A DNA stretch of 64,000 nt from NCBI GenBank assembly GCA_013289795.1, contig JABCZH010000002.1:418924-482923 (forward strand), in the 5' to 3' direction. This stretch comes from Acidobacteriota bacterium. GTDB lineage: Bacteria > Acidobacteriota > Terriglobia > Terriglobales > Acidobacteriaceae. Made by a program: the position numbers and the translations under genes. The notes below the pieces were generated by a model, which saw nothing but the letters and a program-made list of their open reading frames with translations, was not told the DNA's origin and searched no databases. Positions 17,409-26,097 of this stretch are shown piece by piece. Every line of letters starts with the position of its first letter. Within the stretch, counting starts at the first letter, position 1.

Positions 17409-18542
17409 CTATCGTAGTTTTAGCGTTGTCAGGGCGAACAACGCAAACACCAGCGAAGCAATCCAGAAGCGTACGATGATCTTCGACTCCGACCATCCTA
17501 TCAATTCAAAATGATGATGAATCGGCGCCATCTTGAAGATGCGCTTCTTGCGCAGCTTGTAAGACGCCACCTGCAAGATCACCGAGATCGCTTCGATTAC
17601 GAATACCCCGCCGATAAACGGCAGCAGCAATTCCTGCTTGATCATGACGGCGACAGTTCCAATCGCCCCCCCCAGCGCGAGCGAACCCACATCGCCCATG
17701 AAAACCTCAGCCGGATGCGCGTTATACCAAAGGAATCCAATCGACGCCCCTACCATCGCCCCGCAGAAAATTGTCAGTTCGCCCACCTGCGGCATGCGTT
17801 GCAGCTCAAGATAAGACGCGAAGGTGGCGTGTCCGCTCACGTAGGTCAGTACCGCCAGCGCCCCGGCGGCAATCACAGTGCAGCCAATCGCCAGGCCGTC
17901 CAAACCATCGGTTAGGTTGACCGCGTTGCTCGAACCCACGATCACCAGAGCAGTAAAAGCCACAAAGGGAAGAAACGCCAGCGGCCACAGGTGAGGATTG
18001 TGTTCGAGCGACGTGATTACCAGGTCCGGACGGAACTGCTTCACGAATGGGACGACCAGCTTGGTCGAATAAAGCCCGCGTGTCTGCATGGCGATCAGCG
18101 CCACCGCGATCAAAACGCTGGTCACGATCTGTAGCCCGATCTTGGCTTTGCCGGTCAGCCCCAGATTCCGGCGATGGACAACCTTGGTGTAGTCGTCGGC
18201 GAAACCGATGGCGGCGAACGCCGCCGTAGCGAGAATGGCAATCCACACAAAGCGGTTGCTCAGGTCGGCCCATAACAAGGTCGGAATAATGATCGAAATC
18301 GCAATCAGGAGGCCGCCCATGGTCGGCGTGCCAGCTTTCTTCTGATGCTCCTTCGGTCCTTCTTCGCGAATGTACTGGCCAATCTGAAATTCGCGCAGGC
18401 GGTTGATGACCAGCGGCCCGACAATGAGTCCGGTGAAAAGAGCTGTCAGGCTGGCAAAAGCGGTACGAAACGTGAGGTAACGGAAGATGCGAAACGGCGG
18501 AAAGTAATGGAACAGCTTGAGGTACAGCAGCCAGTAGAGCAA
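17409..18542 (-). CDS. mraY: Phospho-N-acetylmuramoyl-pentapeptide transferase MraY
   Basis: I choose the TTG at 18542, which has GGAGG 4 bases upstream and gives the family N-terminus LLYWLLYLKLFHYF (377 residues); the open frame continues 22 codons upstream into murF. Ten or so membrane helices and the motifs KAGTPTMGGL, GFADDYTK and NLTDGLDGLAIG (catalytic Asp residues) identify MraY, which makes lipid I from undecaprenyl phosphate and UDP-MurNAc-pentapeptide. It starts 11 bases after the murF stop. Confidence 0.95.
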   Translation of the reverse strand: MLYWLLYLKLFHYFPPFRIFRYLTFRTAFASLTALFTGLIVGPLVINRLREFQIGQYIREEGPKEHQKKAGTPTMGGLLIAISIIIPTLLWADLSNRFVWIAILATAAFAAIGFADDYTKVVHRRNLGLTGKAKIGLQIVTSVLIAVALIAMQTRGLYSTKLVVPFVKQFRPDLVITSLEHNPHLWPLAFLPFVAFTALVIVGSSNAVNLTDGLDGLAIGCTVIAAGALAVLTYVSGHATFASYLELQRMPQVGELTIFCGAMVGASIGFLWYNAHPAEVFMGDVGSLALGGAIGTVAVMIKQELLLPFIGGVFVIEAISVILQVASYKLRKKRIFKMAPIHHHFELIGWSESKIIVRFWIASLVFALFALTTLKLR

Positions 18543-18553
18543 TCCGCCTCCAT

Positions 18554-19957
18554 TTACTTGTTGGTGGTTGGCCGTCCGCCAGAAAAAGCGCCGACCTTTT
18601 GCGACCACTTCTCCAGCGCTCGTTCCAACTTCACGCCACGGGACCCCTTCAGCAACACTACATCACCGTCACGGGTTTCCCGGATCAACCATTCTCCGGC
18701 CTCTTCCGGCGTGGCCACGAACTCGGCCCGAATTCCGGCCGCGCGGGCAGCCTCGACCATCGGCTTCGCCAGGCCTCGCACTCCCACCAGCCAATCGATC
18801 TTCTGCCCGGCCATGTGCTGTCCGCAGCGCCGATGCATTTCTTCGCCCGCCGGGCCTAACTCCAGCATTTCACCAGCAACCACAATGCGACGCCTGGCTG
18901 GCATCGCCGCCAAAGTATCGACCATTGCGTCGAGGGCCTTTGGATTGGAATTGTAACAATCGTTGATGGCCGTAATGTTGCCGACTTGGACGACCTCTCC
19001 GCGCTTGTCCCCCGGAACCAGCGTTGCCAGCGCATCCACTGCTTCGGACGGGGTTAGCCCCCGCTCCAACCCCACCGCAACCGCGGCCAGCACGTTGTAG
19101 ATGTTATGGGCTCCAACCAGCGCCAGCGTGGCGTGATCCCGGCAGCCTCCAACGACCACATCAAACACCGAACCCGCAGCGCCGCGTGACTGCACATTCT
19201 CCGCCCGCACGTCGGCGGAGGCCATCATGCCGTAGAGAACAACTTTGCCGTGAAAGTCGCGGCCGAATTGCGAGACATATTCGTCATCAGCGTTCAGAAT
19301 GGCCGTGCCCCCTGCGGGCAGGGACGCAATCAGTTCATACTTCGCGCGCGCAATGTCCGCAACTGAATTGAAAAACTCCAGATGCACCGGAGCGACGTTC
19401 GTGATCACGCCGACTTCAGGTTGCGCAATCTTCGCCAGCGTTGCGATTTCGCCGGCATGAGACATGCCCATCTCAATCACCGCAATGTCGTGTTCGGGCT
19501 CCAGCTTGAGCAGCATCAGCGGAAGGCCGAAGTGGTTATTGAAGTTCCCCTCTGACTTCAACACTCGAAAACGTTGCGACAAAACATGGGCGATGGCGTC
19601 CTTGGTAGTGGTCTTTCCAGTCGAGCCTGTGACTCCCACCAGCGGTTTTGCCCACAGACGCCGCACCGCGGTTCCCAGCGTCTGCAGTGCGGCCAGGGTG
19701 TCGTCCACTGACAACAAGCCGGCGATGACCGAATAGCGGACGATCTGGTCTTTACGCACCACCGCGGCTACCGCACCCTTGTCCAGTGCCTGAGCCACGA
19801 AGTCGTGGCCATCCATGCGCTCTCCCTTGACCGCAAAGAACAGTTCTCCCGGCCGGATGGTGCGCGAATCGATGGAGTACCCCAACGCCAGCGCTTTGTG
19901 GTCGACCTCGCCGCTCGCGCCCAGAAACTCCGCAATTCGAGAGAGCGCCAGCTTCAT
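18554..19957 (-). CDS. murF: UDP-N-acetylmuramoyl-tripeptide--D-Ala-D-Ala ligase MurF
   Basis: The 467-residue Mur ligase has the substrate motif SIDSRTIRPGELFFAVKGERMDGHDF, the P-loop GVTGSTGKTTTKDAI, and NDCYNSNPKALDAMV in the C-terminal domain. It adds D-Ala-D-Ala to the UDP-MurNAc-tripeptide. Its start overlaps the murE stop by 4 bases, so the two are translationally coupled. Confidence 0.97.
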   Translation of the reverse strand: MKLALSRIAEFLGASGEVDHKALALGYSIDSRTIRPGELFFAVKGERMDGHDFVAQALDKGAVAAVVRKDQIVRYSVIAGLLSVDDTLAALQTLGTAVRRLWAKPLVGVTGSTGKTTTKDAIAHVLSQRFRVLKSEGNFNNHFGLPLMLLKLEPEHDIAVIEMGMSHAGEIATLAKIAQPEVGVITNVAPVHLEFFNSVADIARAKYELIASLPAGGTAILNADDEYVSQFGRDFHGKVVLYGMMASADVRAENVQSRGAAGSVFDVVVGGCRDHATLALVGAHNIYNVLAAVAVGLERGLTPSEAVDALATLVPGDKRGEVVQVGNITAINDCYNSNPKALDAMVDTLAAMPARRRIVVAGEMLELGPAGEEMHRRCGQHMAGQKIDWLVGVRGLAKPMVEAARAAGIRAEFVATPEEAGEWLIRETRDGDVVLLKGSRGVKLERALEKWSQKVGAFSGGRPTTNK

Positions 19958-21477
19958 GCATTCTTCCCAGCGGCGGCATTAGCCGCCTCGCAACTGTAGC
20001 CTGCCGCGTGCAAAGCCTGCTGGGCCACCTCCACATCGTCGAAGGGGCGCGAGCCTTCGCGCGTGATTTGCTCTTTCTCATGGCCCTTGCCGGCGATGAG
20101 CACAATGTCCCCCGGTCCAGCCTCGGCGACGGCCATCGCGATAGCTGCACGGCGATCAACCTCCACTGTGTACTTGGTACCTGTCCGTTGCAAGCCGACC
20201 ATGGCGTCATTAATGATGTCCAGCGGATCCTCACTGCGCGGATTGTCGGAAGTGAGGATCACAAAGTCGCTGCCCCGGCCGGCGGCTTCGCCCATCAACG
20301 GACGCTTGGCGCGGTCACGGTCGCCACCGCATCCGAAAACAGTGATCACGCGGCTGCCGCGCCCGGCCTGGCGTACGAATTCGCGTGCCAGCGTGATCAA
20401 GTTACGCAGCGCGTCGTCGGTGTGGGCGTAGTCAACCACCACGGTGAAGGGTTGGTTACAGTCCACGCGCTCGAAGCGACCCGGGACGCGGCGCAGGTTC
20501 TCAATGCCTTTCACGATCGCTTCCTGCTTGCATCCGCGCGCGTACGCCGCGGCGGCCGCAGCGATGACATTGAACACATTCACCCGGCCAATGAGCGGAG
20601 AAACGACAGGGATTGTTCCAGCGGGTGTTACCAGGTCGAAACGAGTGCATCGAGAAGTGATCTCGGTTCTCTCCGCATGAAAATCACCCAGTGCCAACCC
20701 GTAAGTTAGAACTTCGGCGCTACGCTCTCGGCTGACCTGGACGAGCCTCTGGCCATATTCATCCTCGATGTTGATGACCGCCGCGCGGGGAGCATCTGTG
20801 CCGCAGCCCTGAAACAGGACCTGCTTCGCCGCAAAGTATTCTTCCATAGTGTGGTGGTAGTCGAGATGATCACGGGTCAGATTCGTGAAAACCGCCACGT
20901 CGAAAGGAATTCCGTACACTCGTTCCTGGGCAAGCGCATGGGACGACACCTCCATCACGGCTTCCGTCGCGCCGTTGCCAAGAGCTTCCGACAAGATACG
21001 ATTCAAGTCCAGCGCCTCCGGCGTGGTGTGCTGCGCGGGCAGGATTTTCTCCACGACGTGGTATTCGATGGTCCCGACCAACACACTCTTGCGGTCGGCA
21101 GCTGCGAGAATCGATTCCACCAGAAATGCCGCTGTGCTCTTGCCGTTGGTTCCAGTAATGCCAGTGATGGACAAACGCTCCGCTGGCCGTCGGTAGAAGT
21201 TGGCGCTCAGACGGGCGAGGGCGCGGCGTCCGTGGGAAACCTGTGCCCAAGCCACGCCAGAGCGCGGCTTTTCTGTGGCAGAGTCGCTGACGATTGCCAC
21301 GGCTCCGGCGGCGATGGCTTTGTCGATGAACCCGTTGCCATCGCTAGATTCACCGCGTATAGCAACGAACAAATCTCCCGGCTTCACCAGCCGGGAATCG
21401 TACTCAAGGCCACTAACCGGCGGATTCCCGTTCCGGCTGAGCACCTCCGCCCCTTGCAGAAGCTGTTCAAACGTCAT
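19954..21477 (-). CDS. murE: UDP-N-acetylmuramoyl-L-alanyl-D-glutamate ligase MurE
   Basis: The 507-residue Mur ligase has SGLEYDSRLVKPGDLFVAIRG, P-loop GITGTNGKSTAAFL, FTNLTRDHLDYHHTMEEYFAAK and VVDYAHTDDAL. The amino-acid specificity loop reads TSDNPRSEDP, matching the DNPR motif of enzymes that add meso-diaminopimelate, so DAP-type peptidoglycan is likely. It follows ftsI by 60 bases and overlaps murF by 4. Confidence 0.97.
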   Translation of the reverse strand: MTFEQLLQGAEVLSRNGNPPVSGLEYDSRLVKPGDLFVAIRGESSDGNGFIDKAIAAGAVAIVSDSATEKPRSGVAWAQVSHGRRALARLSANFYRRPAERLSITGITGTNGKSTAAFLVESILAAADRKSVLVGTIEYHVVEKILPAQHTTPEALDLNRILSEALGNGATEAVMEVSSHALAQERVYGIPFDVAVFTNLTRDHLDYHHTMEEYFAAKQVLFQGCGTDAPRAAVINIEDEYGQRLVQVSRERSAEVLTYGLALGDFHAERTEITSRCTRFDLVTPAGTIPVVSPLIGRVNVFNVIAAAAAAYARGCKQEAIVKGIENLRRVPGRFERVDCNQPFTVVVDYAHTDDALRNLITLAREFVRQAGRGSRVITVFGCGGDRDRAKRPLMGEAAGRGSDFVILTSDNPRSEDPLDIINDAMVGLQRTGTKYTVEVDRRAAIAMAVAEAGPGDIVLIAGKGHEKEQITREGSRPFDDVEVAQQALHAAGYSCEAANAAAGKNA

Positions 21478-21537
21478 TGAAATGATTCTAGTGTGATTCC
21501 GCTTCGAATGAAATGTTCGGAGAGAGAATGTGTGGCG

Positions 21538-23718
21538 TCACCGCCCAAATCGCACCGTCACCTTCGATCCGCTGGGCACGTGCGACCCCGCGAGCGGCGA
21601 CTGCGCCCTTGCCAACCCGCTGCCGACGGCATCCAGATCCAATCCGTCTTCTTGTGCCATTTCGATGGCGGCACGAACGCTCTTGCCTGCGAATGAGGGC
21701 ACCACCGTGGCGCTCTGTTCAAGATCCAGGATCACGGTCCCGTTGGTTCGAAGATGCTGCACCGCCGCTGCCGGCGGTGGATCCAGCGTGTCTGAAATCG
21801 GTTTCGGATCTTCTGGCAGCACAGATTCACGCTGCTTCAGTGCCGCTGTGACCACACCAGGTCCGGGTGTTTCGACGTTCTTCACTGGAACGCTCGGCGC
21901 GATGGGCGCAGGCACCGTCGCCTCGGCGACCTCCAGCGGATCGCCCAGATGATCCGGAGAGCCTTCTTCTACATCATGATTTTTCACCTGACGAGAGGCC
22001 AGCAGCAGTTGCCGGTTGGGAGGCAACTCAACGTCATGAGGGGTATGCAGGTACTCCAGAACTTGCTGCGTCACGCGCTGGAAGACCGGCGCAGAGACCT
22101 GACCACCCTGGTGCAGTCCCACGGCCGAATCGAGAATCACGGCCACAGTGATCACGGGATTGTTGATAGGAGCAAATCCGCCGAACGACGCGACATATTT
22201 CGAGTGCGAGTAGGCATGGGTCGCGGGATCAATTTTTTGGGCGGTCCCGGTTTTGCCGGCAGACGTGTAGCCTTCGAGCAGCGCTTTCGTACCCGTGCCA
22301 TGCAGCACCACGCCCTGCATCATTTGGCGCATCTGAGCGGCGGTGAGAGGGGAAATGACGCGTCGCTGTTCGGCGGGATGAAACGCAATCGTCTGCGGTG
22401 CGCTTTGCGGAGCATTGGTCGCAGCCACAATCCGGGGCGCCACCCAGACACCATTGTTCGCCATGGTTGAGACCAATCCGACGAGCTGGAGCGGCGTGAT
22501 CCCAATTTCCTGACCCATGGATATGGCAGCGAATGAAACTCTGGACCAACGATTCGGTGGTTTGCTCAGGCCACGCGTCTCACCCGGCAGTTCGATGCCG
22601 GTCGGCTCGCCGAAGCCGAAGCCGTGAATGTATTTGTAGAAGCGGTCATCGCCCAACCGCATGCCAATCTTGATGGAGCCTACGTCGCTCGACTCGGCGA
22701 GCACATCCGAAACCGACAGCAGACCGTGAGGCCGGCTGTCGTGAATCCTCATTCCGTTAATGACGATCGACCCCATCTGGCAATCAAAGACCTCTTGCGG
22801 GTTGGTCAACTTCTCCTCGAGGGCGGCGGAGATGGTAACAACCTTGAATGTCGAGCCGGGCTCATAGACATCGCTGACCGCATGATTCTTGAGCTTCGCC
22901 GGTGTGATCTCGCGGGTGAGGTTGGGATTGAACGTGGGTTGATTGGCCAGCGCCAGAATCTCGCCGGTGTGCGGATTCTCCACGATGACGGTCCCGGCCT
23001 CGGCATGGGTCTGCTCCATCGCCGTTTGCAGTTCGCGCTCGGCGATGTATTGGATCTGCTGATCAATCGTGAGCACGACGTTCTGCCCCGGCTCGGGCTG
23101 CTTTTCTACACTGCCAAACCATTTCCGCCGGGCATCGACGGAGACCAACATTTCCCCAGGCTTGCCATGCAGCTTGTCGTCGTACTCGCGCTCAATGCCG
23201 CTCAGACCTTCGTCGTCGGTGCCCACGTACCCGATCACCTGGGCCGCCAGTTCGCGCTTGGGATAAAACCGCTTGGATTCCTTCTGGAAATAAATGCCGC
23301 GCAGATTGAGTGACCGGATGCGATCCGCAGTCTCGGCGTCCGCCTTGCGAGCTAACCAGCAGAAGGTCCGGCCAGCTCGGCACTTGGCCAGGATTTCCCG
23401 TGGATCTGAATGTGTGATGCGCGAGATGAGCGAGACCGTTCCTGCCAGATCCGGGATCTCTGTGGGCACGGCGAACACCGAATCGACTGAAATCGACATG
23501 GCCAGTTCATGACCAGAGCGATCGTAAATAATGCCACGGCGGGCAGAAACCTCGGTTGTCCGCTGCTGCTGATGCTGCGCGCGCAGTTCAAAACTTCCGT
23601 AGCGGAAGATCTGCAGGTACACCAGGCGCAGGCAGATGGCCCCGCCCCAGAAAAACAGCAGGGCGGCCAGCAGATAGAGCCTGACGTTGCTGGAGTTGCG
23701 TGCGGAACCGGCTGCCAT
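21538..23718 (-). CDS. ftsI: FtsI/PBP2B-like division transpeptidase with C-terminal PASTA domain
   Basis: From ATG 23718 it has 726 residues (a GTG at 23745 lies in a repeat and is less likely). One N-terminal transmembrane helix is followed by a dimerisation domain (GIIYDRSGHELAMSI) and a class B transpeptidase domain: acyl-serine motif STFK at S289-K292, a second motif reading SSD (S343-D345) where family members usually have SxN, and KTGT at K489. The last about 65 residues form a PASTA domain (VVPSFAGKSVRAAIEMAQEDGL). It crosslinks septal peptidoglycan with FtsW. The Asn-to-Asp change is the odd feature. A long Pro/Val-rich linker precedes PASTA. Confidence 0.93.
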   Translation of the reverse strand: MAAGSARNSSNVRLYLLAALLFFWGGAICLRLVYLQIFRYGSFELRAQHQQQRTTEVSARRGIIYDRSGHELAMSISVDSVFAVPTEIPDLAGTVSLISRITHSDPREILAKCRAGRTFCWLARKADAETADRIRSLNLRGIYFQKESKRFYPKRELAAQVIGYVGTDDEGLSGIEREYDDKLHGKPGEMLVSVDARRKWFGSVEKQPEPGQNVVLTIDQQIQYIAERELQTAMEQTHAEAGTVIVENPHTGEILALANQPTFNPNLTREITPAKLKNHAVSDVYEPGSTFKVVTISAALEEKLTNPQEVFDCQMGSIVINGMRIHDSRPHGLLSVSDVLAESSDVGSIKIGMRLGDDRFYKYIHGFGFGEPTGIELPGETRGLSKPPNRWSRVSFAAISMGQEIGITPLQLVGLVSTMANNGVWVAPRIVAATNAPQSAPQTIAFHPAEQRRVISPLTAAQMRQMMQGVVLHGTGTKALLEGYTSAGKTGTAQKIDPATHAYSHSKYVASFGGFAPINNPVITVAVILDSAVGLHQGGQVSAPVFQRVTQQVLEYLHTPHDVELPPNRQLLLASRQVKNHDVEEGSPDHLGDPLEVAEATVPAPIAPSVPVKNVETPGPGVVTAALKQRESVLPEDPKPISDTLDPPPAAAVQHLRTNGTVILDLEQSATVVPSFAGKSVRAAIEMAQEDGLDLDAVGSGLARAQSPLAGSHVPSGSKVTVRFGR

Positions 23719-23741
23719 CGAATCGGCCTTCCAGAAAAACG

Positions 23742-23814
23742 CCACGGATTTCCACGGATCATCACGGATGACTTGGTAGCCTTTGATCCGTGCCTATCCG
23801 TGCAAATCCGTGGC
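23742..23814. repeat. Inverted-repeat element, 'CCACGGAT' family, between ftsL and ftsI
   Basis: The left arm (23742-23769) repeats the words CCACGGATTT, CCACGGAT and ATCACGGAT; the right arm (23785-23813) carries ATCCGTG three times. The arms are reverse complements with a short centre. An alternative GTG start for ftsI would lie inside the element. Confidence 0.7.
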
Positions 23815-23828
23815 GGTGTTGAACTTCG

Positions 23829-24293
23829 TTACGGAACCGAAATCACTGATACTGTAGCCACGCTGGCAATCACCGGCGTTCCACCATCGGGCAGGACGGA
23901 ATCCATGCGAATCACTTGTCCGGCTCGTGGCGGTTGCATGCCGTATTCCCGCGCCAACTTGTCAATGCGGTCGGGCGAGCGCAGCGAAGCTTCTTCCAGG
24001 CGGAGCGCGCGGTTCATTTCCAGCAGGCCATCACGCTGGCTCCTTAGCGACTCCACTTTGTAGCCGTATTCGATCGCCTTGAAGTGCTGCCAGGTGTAAG
24101 TCATCACCAGCAGAAAGAGGCAGCTCAGCGCGATGCCAAATTGACGCATTTCGCGGCTGCGTTTGGGGTCCTCAACCTTGACCAGGCGCGAGTTATCGAT
24201 CGCCTTGGGGAAATAGATCTCCGGAGTTCCGACCCAGCACGGCTTTCGCCGGCTGCCGATGGTTCCCGGATTTACCGCTGCCGCTGCTGCCAT
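23829..24293 (-). CDS. ftsL: FtsL-like cell-division protein
   Basis: The 154-residue protein has a 50-residue cytoplasmic head, one transmembrane helix (about residues 51-68, FGIALSCLFLLVMTYTWQ), then a periplasmic coiled coil (VESLRSQRDGLLEMNRALRLEEASL) and a DRIDKLAREYGM motif, the FtsL/DivIC pattern. It would bridge early and late division proteins (FtsQ, FtsB, FtsI). Sequence conservation is weak in this family, and position just before ftsI is the best support. It starts immediately after the TAA of the small gene upstream (TAAATG). Confidence 0.8.
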   Translation of the reverse strand: MAAAAAVNPGTIGSRRKPCWVGTPEIYFPKAIDNSRLVKVEDPKRSREMRQFGIALSCLFLLVMTYTWQHFKAIEYGYKVESLRSQRDGLLEMNRALRLEEASLRSPDRIDKLAREYGMQPPRAGQVIRMDSVLPDGGTPVIASVATVSVISVP

Positions 24294-24455
24294 TTATGCC
24301 ACCCCAGCCAAAGATGATTCGAGTTGTGCGATTTCGTTTTGCGAGATGGCGTGCCAGTACTCCATCTCAGCCGGCTGGGAAGTTTCCGCGGTCGAGAGCC
24401 TTTCGGTTCGCTCCACGGCTTTGATCAGATCGTCAATCAGTGTTCCGCTGTACAT
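24294..24455 (-). CDS. Small conserved-looking 53-residue protein between rsmH and ftsL
   Basis: The ATG at 24455 has AGGAGAAG about 5 bases upstream, a very good ribosome-binding site. The product is acidic, soluble and helical (MYSGTLIDDLIKAVERTER to EYWHAISQNEIAQLES), without membrane segment or Cys. Its stop touches the ftsL start directly. It is between rsmH and ftsL, where no gene occurs in the classical dcw order. Function unknown; an open frame extends upstream into rsmH but is unlikely to be translated. Confidence 0.65.
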   Translation of the reverse strand: MYSGTLIDDLIKAVERTERLSTAETSQPAEMEYWHAISQNEIAQLESSLAGVA

Positions 24456-24492
24456 GCTCTTCTCCTGCCTACCTGACCTTGGGTCTTCTTTT

Positions 24493-25452
24493 CTAAACTC
24501 TTTCCGCTGCCCGCAATTTCGCGCTGCGTGACCGCGGGTTGCGATCAATCTCTTCGTCGCCAGGCGTCACTGGCTTCTTGGTCAGTATTTTGTAGTGATC
24601 CTGCTTCACGCCCTCGCGGAAGGCATCTTTCACGATGCGGTCTTCCAGCGAGTGAAAGCTGATGATCACCACGCGTCCGCCTGGTTTTAACATCCGCGGG
24701 GCTGCTTCCAGCAGTCCCCGCAGTTCGTCCAGTTCACGGTTTACGAAGATTCGGAGAGCTTGAAAGGTTCGCGTCGCGGGATGAATCCTGTCATATCCTT
24801 TTTGACCCAGTTTCATTGGCCGGGCCGCGGCTGATACGACGTCTGCAAGCTGCACAGTCGTACGGATCGGCCGCGACCGGACAATGGCTCTGGCGATTCT
24901 CCGCGACCTCCTTTCCTCACCGAATTCGTAAATCACATCGGCAAGCTCACGCTCGTCGCTGTGGTTTACCACTTGTTCGGCGGTCAGCTCGGCTTGCGGA
25001 TTCATTCGCATGTCGAGCGCTCCTTCCGCCTGAAAACTAAAGCCTCGCGCCGGATTCCCAAACTGCAAGCTGCTCACTCCGAGATCAGCAAGAATCCCGT
25101 CGTAGGTCGTCGGTCGTTGGTCGTTGGCAAAATCTGCGAATGATGTATGCCGCAATTCAACCGTTGGCCAGTCAGCTTTTTCGCCAACGACCAACGACGA
25201 ACGACTAACGACCAGCTTCTCTCGCGCGATTCCGAGTGCTGCAGGATCTTTATCGAGCCCAATCAAATGACCCGGTGCGCCGAGGCGTTTTGCGATTTCG
25301 TAACTGTGCCCGCCAAGGCCCACCGTGGCGTCGAGATAAGTCCCGCCACGCCGGACGGCTAAAAAGTCGATCGCTTCTTTTAAAAGAACCGGGACATGGC
25401 CAGCTTGCCCATGCCCACCCCGCTCGGGGGTGTCTGTGAAACCCTCCGCCAC
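24493..25452 (-). CDS. rsmH: 16S rRNA (cytosine(1402)-N4)-methyltransferase RsmH (MraW)
   Basis: The 319-residue AdoMet methyltransferase has HVPVLLKEAIDFL, TYLDATVGLGGHS (motif I), GILADLGVSSLQ and ARGFSFQAEGALDMRMNP, and the C-terminal VVIISFHSLEDRIVKDAFR and NPRSRSAKLRAAERV. It methylates C1402 of 16S rRNA with RsmI. Start GTG at 25452 overlaps the mraZ stop by one base (TAGTG). Residues about 80-117 are encoded by an inverted-repeat element of the family also found between scoA and scoB; the segment reads LVVSRSSLVVGEK, then FANDQRPTTYD, in the variable stretch before the DLGVSS motif. Confidence 0.96.
   Translation of the reverse strand: MAEGFTDTPERGGHGQAGHVPVLLKEAIDFLAVRRGGTYLDATVGLGGHSYEIAKRLGAPGHLIGLDKDPAALGIAREKLVVSRSSLVVGEKADWPTVELRHTSFADFANDQRPTTYDGILADLGVSSLQFGNPARGFSFQAEGALDMRMNPQAELTAEQVVNHSDERELADVIYEFGEERRSRRIARAIVRSRPIRTTVQLADVVSAAARPMKLGQKGYDRIHPATRTFQALRIFVNRELDELRGLLEAAPRMLKPGGRVVIISFHSLEDRIVKDAFREGVKQDHYKILTKKPVTPGDEEIDRNPRSRSAKLRAAERV
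25098..25215. repeat. 'GTCGTTGGTCG' inverted-repeat element inside rsmH
   Basis: Arms of about 34 bases (25098-25131 and 25180-25215) are near-perfect reverse complements made of GTCGTTGGTCG words, around a 48-base centre. No frameshift results: the element is read as about 38 amino acids of RsmH. The same words build the intergenic elements at 55588-55717 and 36451-36548. Confidence 0.8.
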
Positions 25453-25892
25453 TAGATGCCCAGCTCGTCGAGCGTCTTCTCATCCTCAGGCGTGAACTTC
25501 TCCGTCTCCATCTCCAGCCGGTACGCTTCGAGGTTACGGACTTCCAAAAACGTTAGGTTGCCGGTGACCGCGACTTCGCCCTTGATCTGGGCTGAATCGC
25601 GCAGCAGTTGCGGCATCAGCAGCCTGCCCTGGCCGTCCATTTCCACCGTCTGCCCCCAGTAATTGACCCGGGCCAGAAACTTCTTCTTCGTGGGGTTGTA
25701 CGTGGAAAGCGCCGCCAGTTTCTGCTCGATCCGTTCCCACTCCTCGAAGGGATACAGTTGTGCAACCTTTCCGTCCAAGCTCGTGATGTAAAATTGGTTG
25801 CTGTATTTCTCGTCGATCACCCGCTTGAATTCCGCGGGGACCTTCAGCCGTCCCTTTTCGTCGACGCGAGTTGGGTGATTGCCGCGAAACAT
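25452..25892 (-). CDS. mraZ: MraZ, transcriptional regulator of the dcw cluster
   Basis: The 146-residue protein has two SpoVT/AbrB-like halves (FRGNHPTRVDEKGRLKVPAE and ARVNYWGQTVEMDGQGRLLMP), the MraZ arrangement with the conserved DxxGR motif in each. MraZ forms ring-shaped oligomers that bind short direct repeats in front of its own operon and usually repress it. Three boxes of the expected spacing lie at 26074-26097. The ATG at 25892 has AGG 9 bases upstream. The leader from the promoter is about 200 bases. Confidence 0.96.
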   Translation of the reverse strand: MFRGNHPTRVDEKGRLKVPAEFKRVIDEKYSNQFYITSLDGKVAQLYPFEEWERIEQKLAALSTYNPTKKKFLARVNYWGQTVEMDGQGRLLMPQLLRDSAQIKGEVAVTGNLTFLEVRNLEAYRLEMETEKFTPEDEKTLDELGI

Positions 25893-26073
25893 GTGTCCTG
25901 CCCCTTAACGGAGCGGAAAATCTTCTGGCTGCCACTGCCACAACAAGGGAGGTAAAAGCGATAAGAATGTCAGTCGGTTGCGGTTCGTTCGGGCCGTTTT
26001 TCGGGGTGTCAGCTTCAAAGTCCACTGGCGCCTCTCGCTGCTTCACTTCTGCCCACGACCTCTACTGATCCAA

Positions 26074-26097
26074 CCACTTCTTACCACTTTTGTCCAC
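26074..26097 (-). promoter_or_regulatory. MraZ-binding boxes, three direct repeats
   Basis: On the minus strand GTGG occurs three times with exactly 10-base spacing (CCAC on the plus strand at 26074, 26084 and 26094), two of them within AAGTGG. This agrees with the 10-bp-period GTGG/TGGG-type repeats known for MraZ. The boxes start right after the -10 hexamer and cover the expected transcription start. Confidence 0.75.

Noticed and set aside
25534..26046. Open frame of 170 codons across the mraZ leader into mraZ
   Set aside because: It overlaps mraZ in another frame, has only a GTG start without ribosome-binding site and no domain; chance frame in GC-rich DNA.
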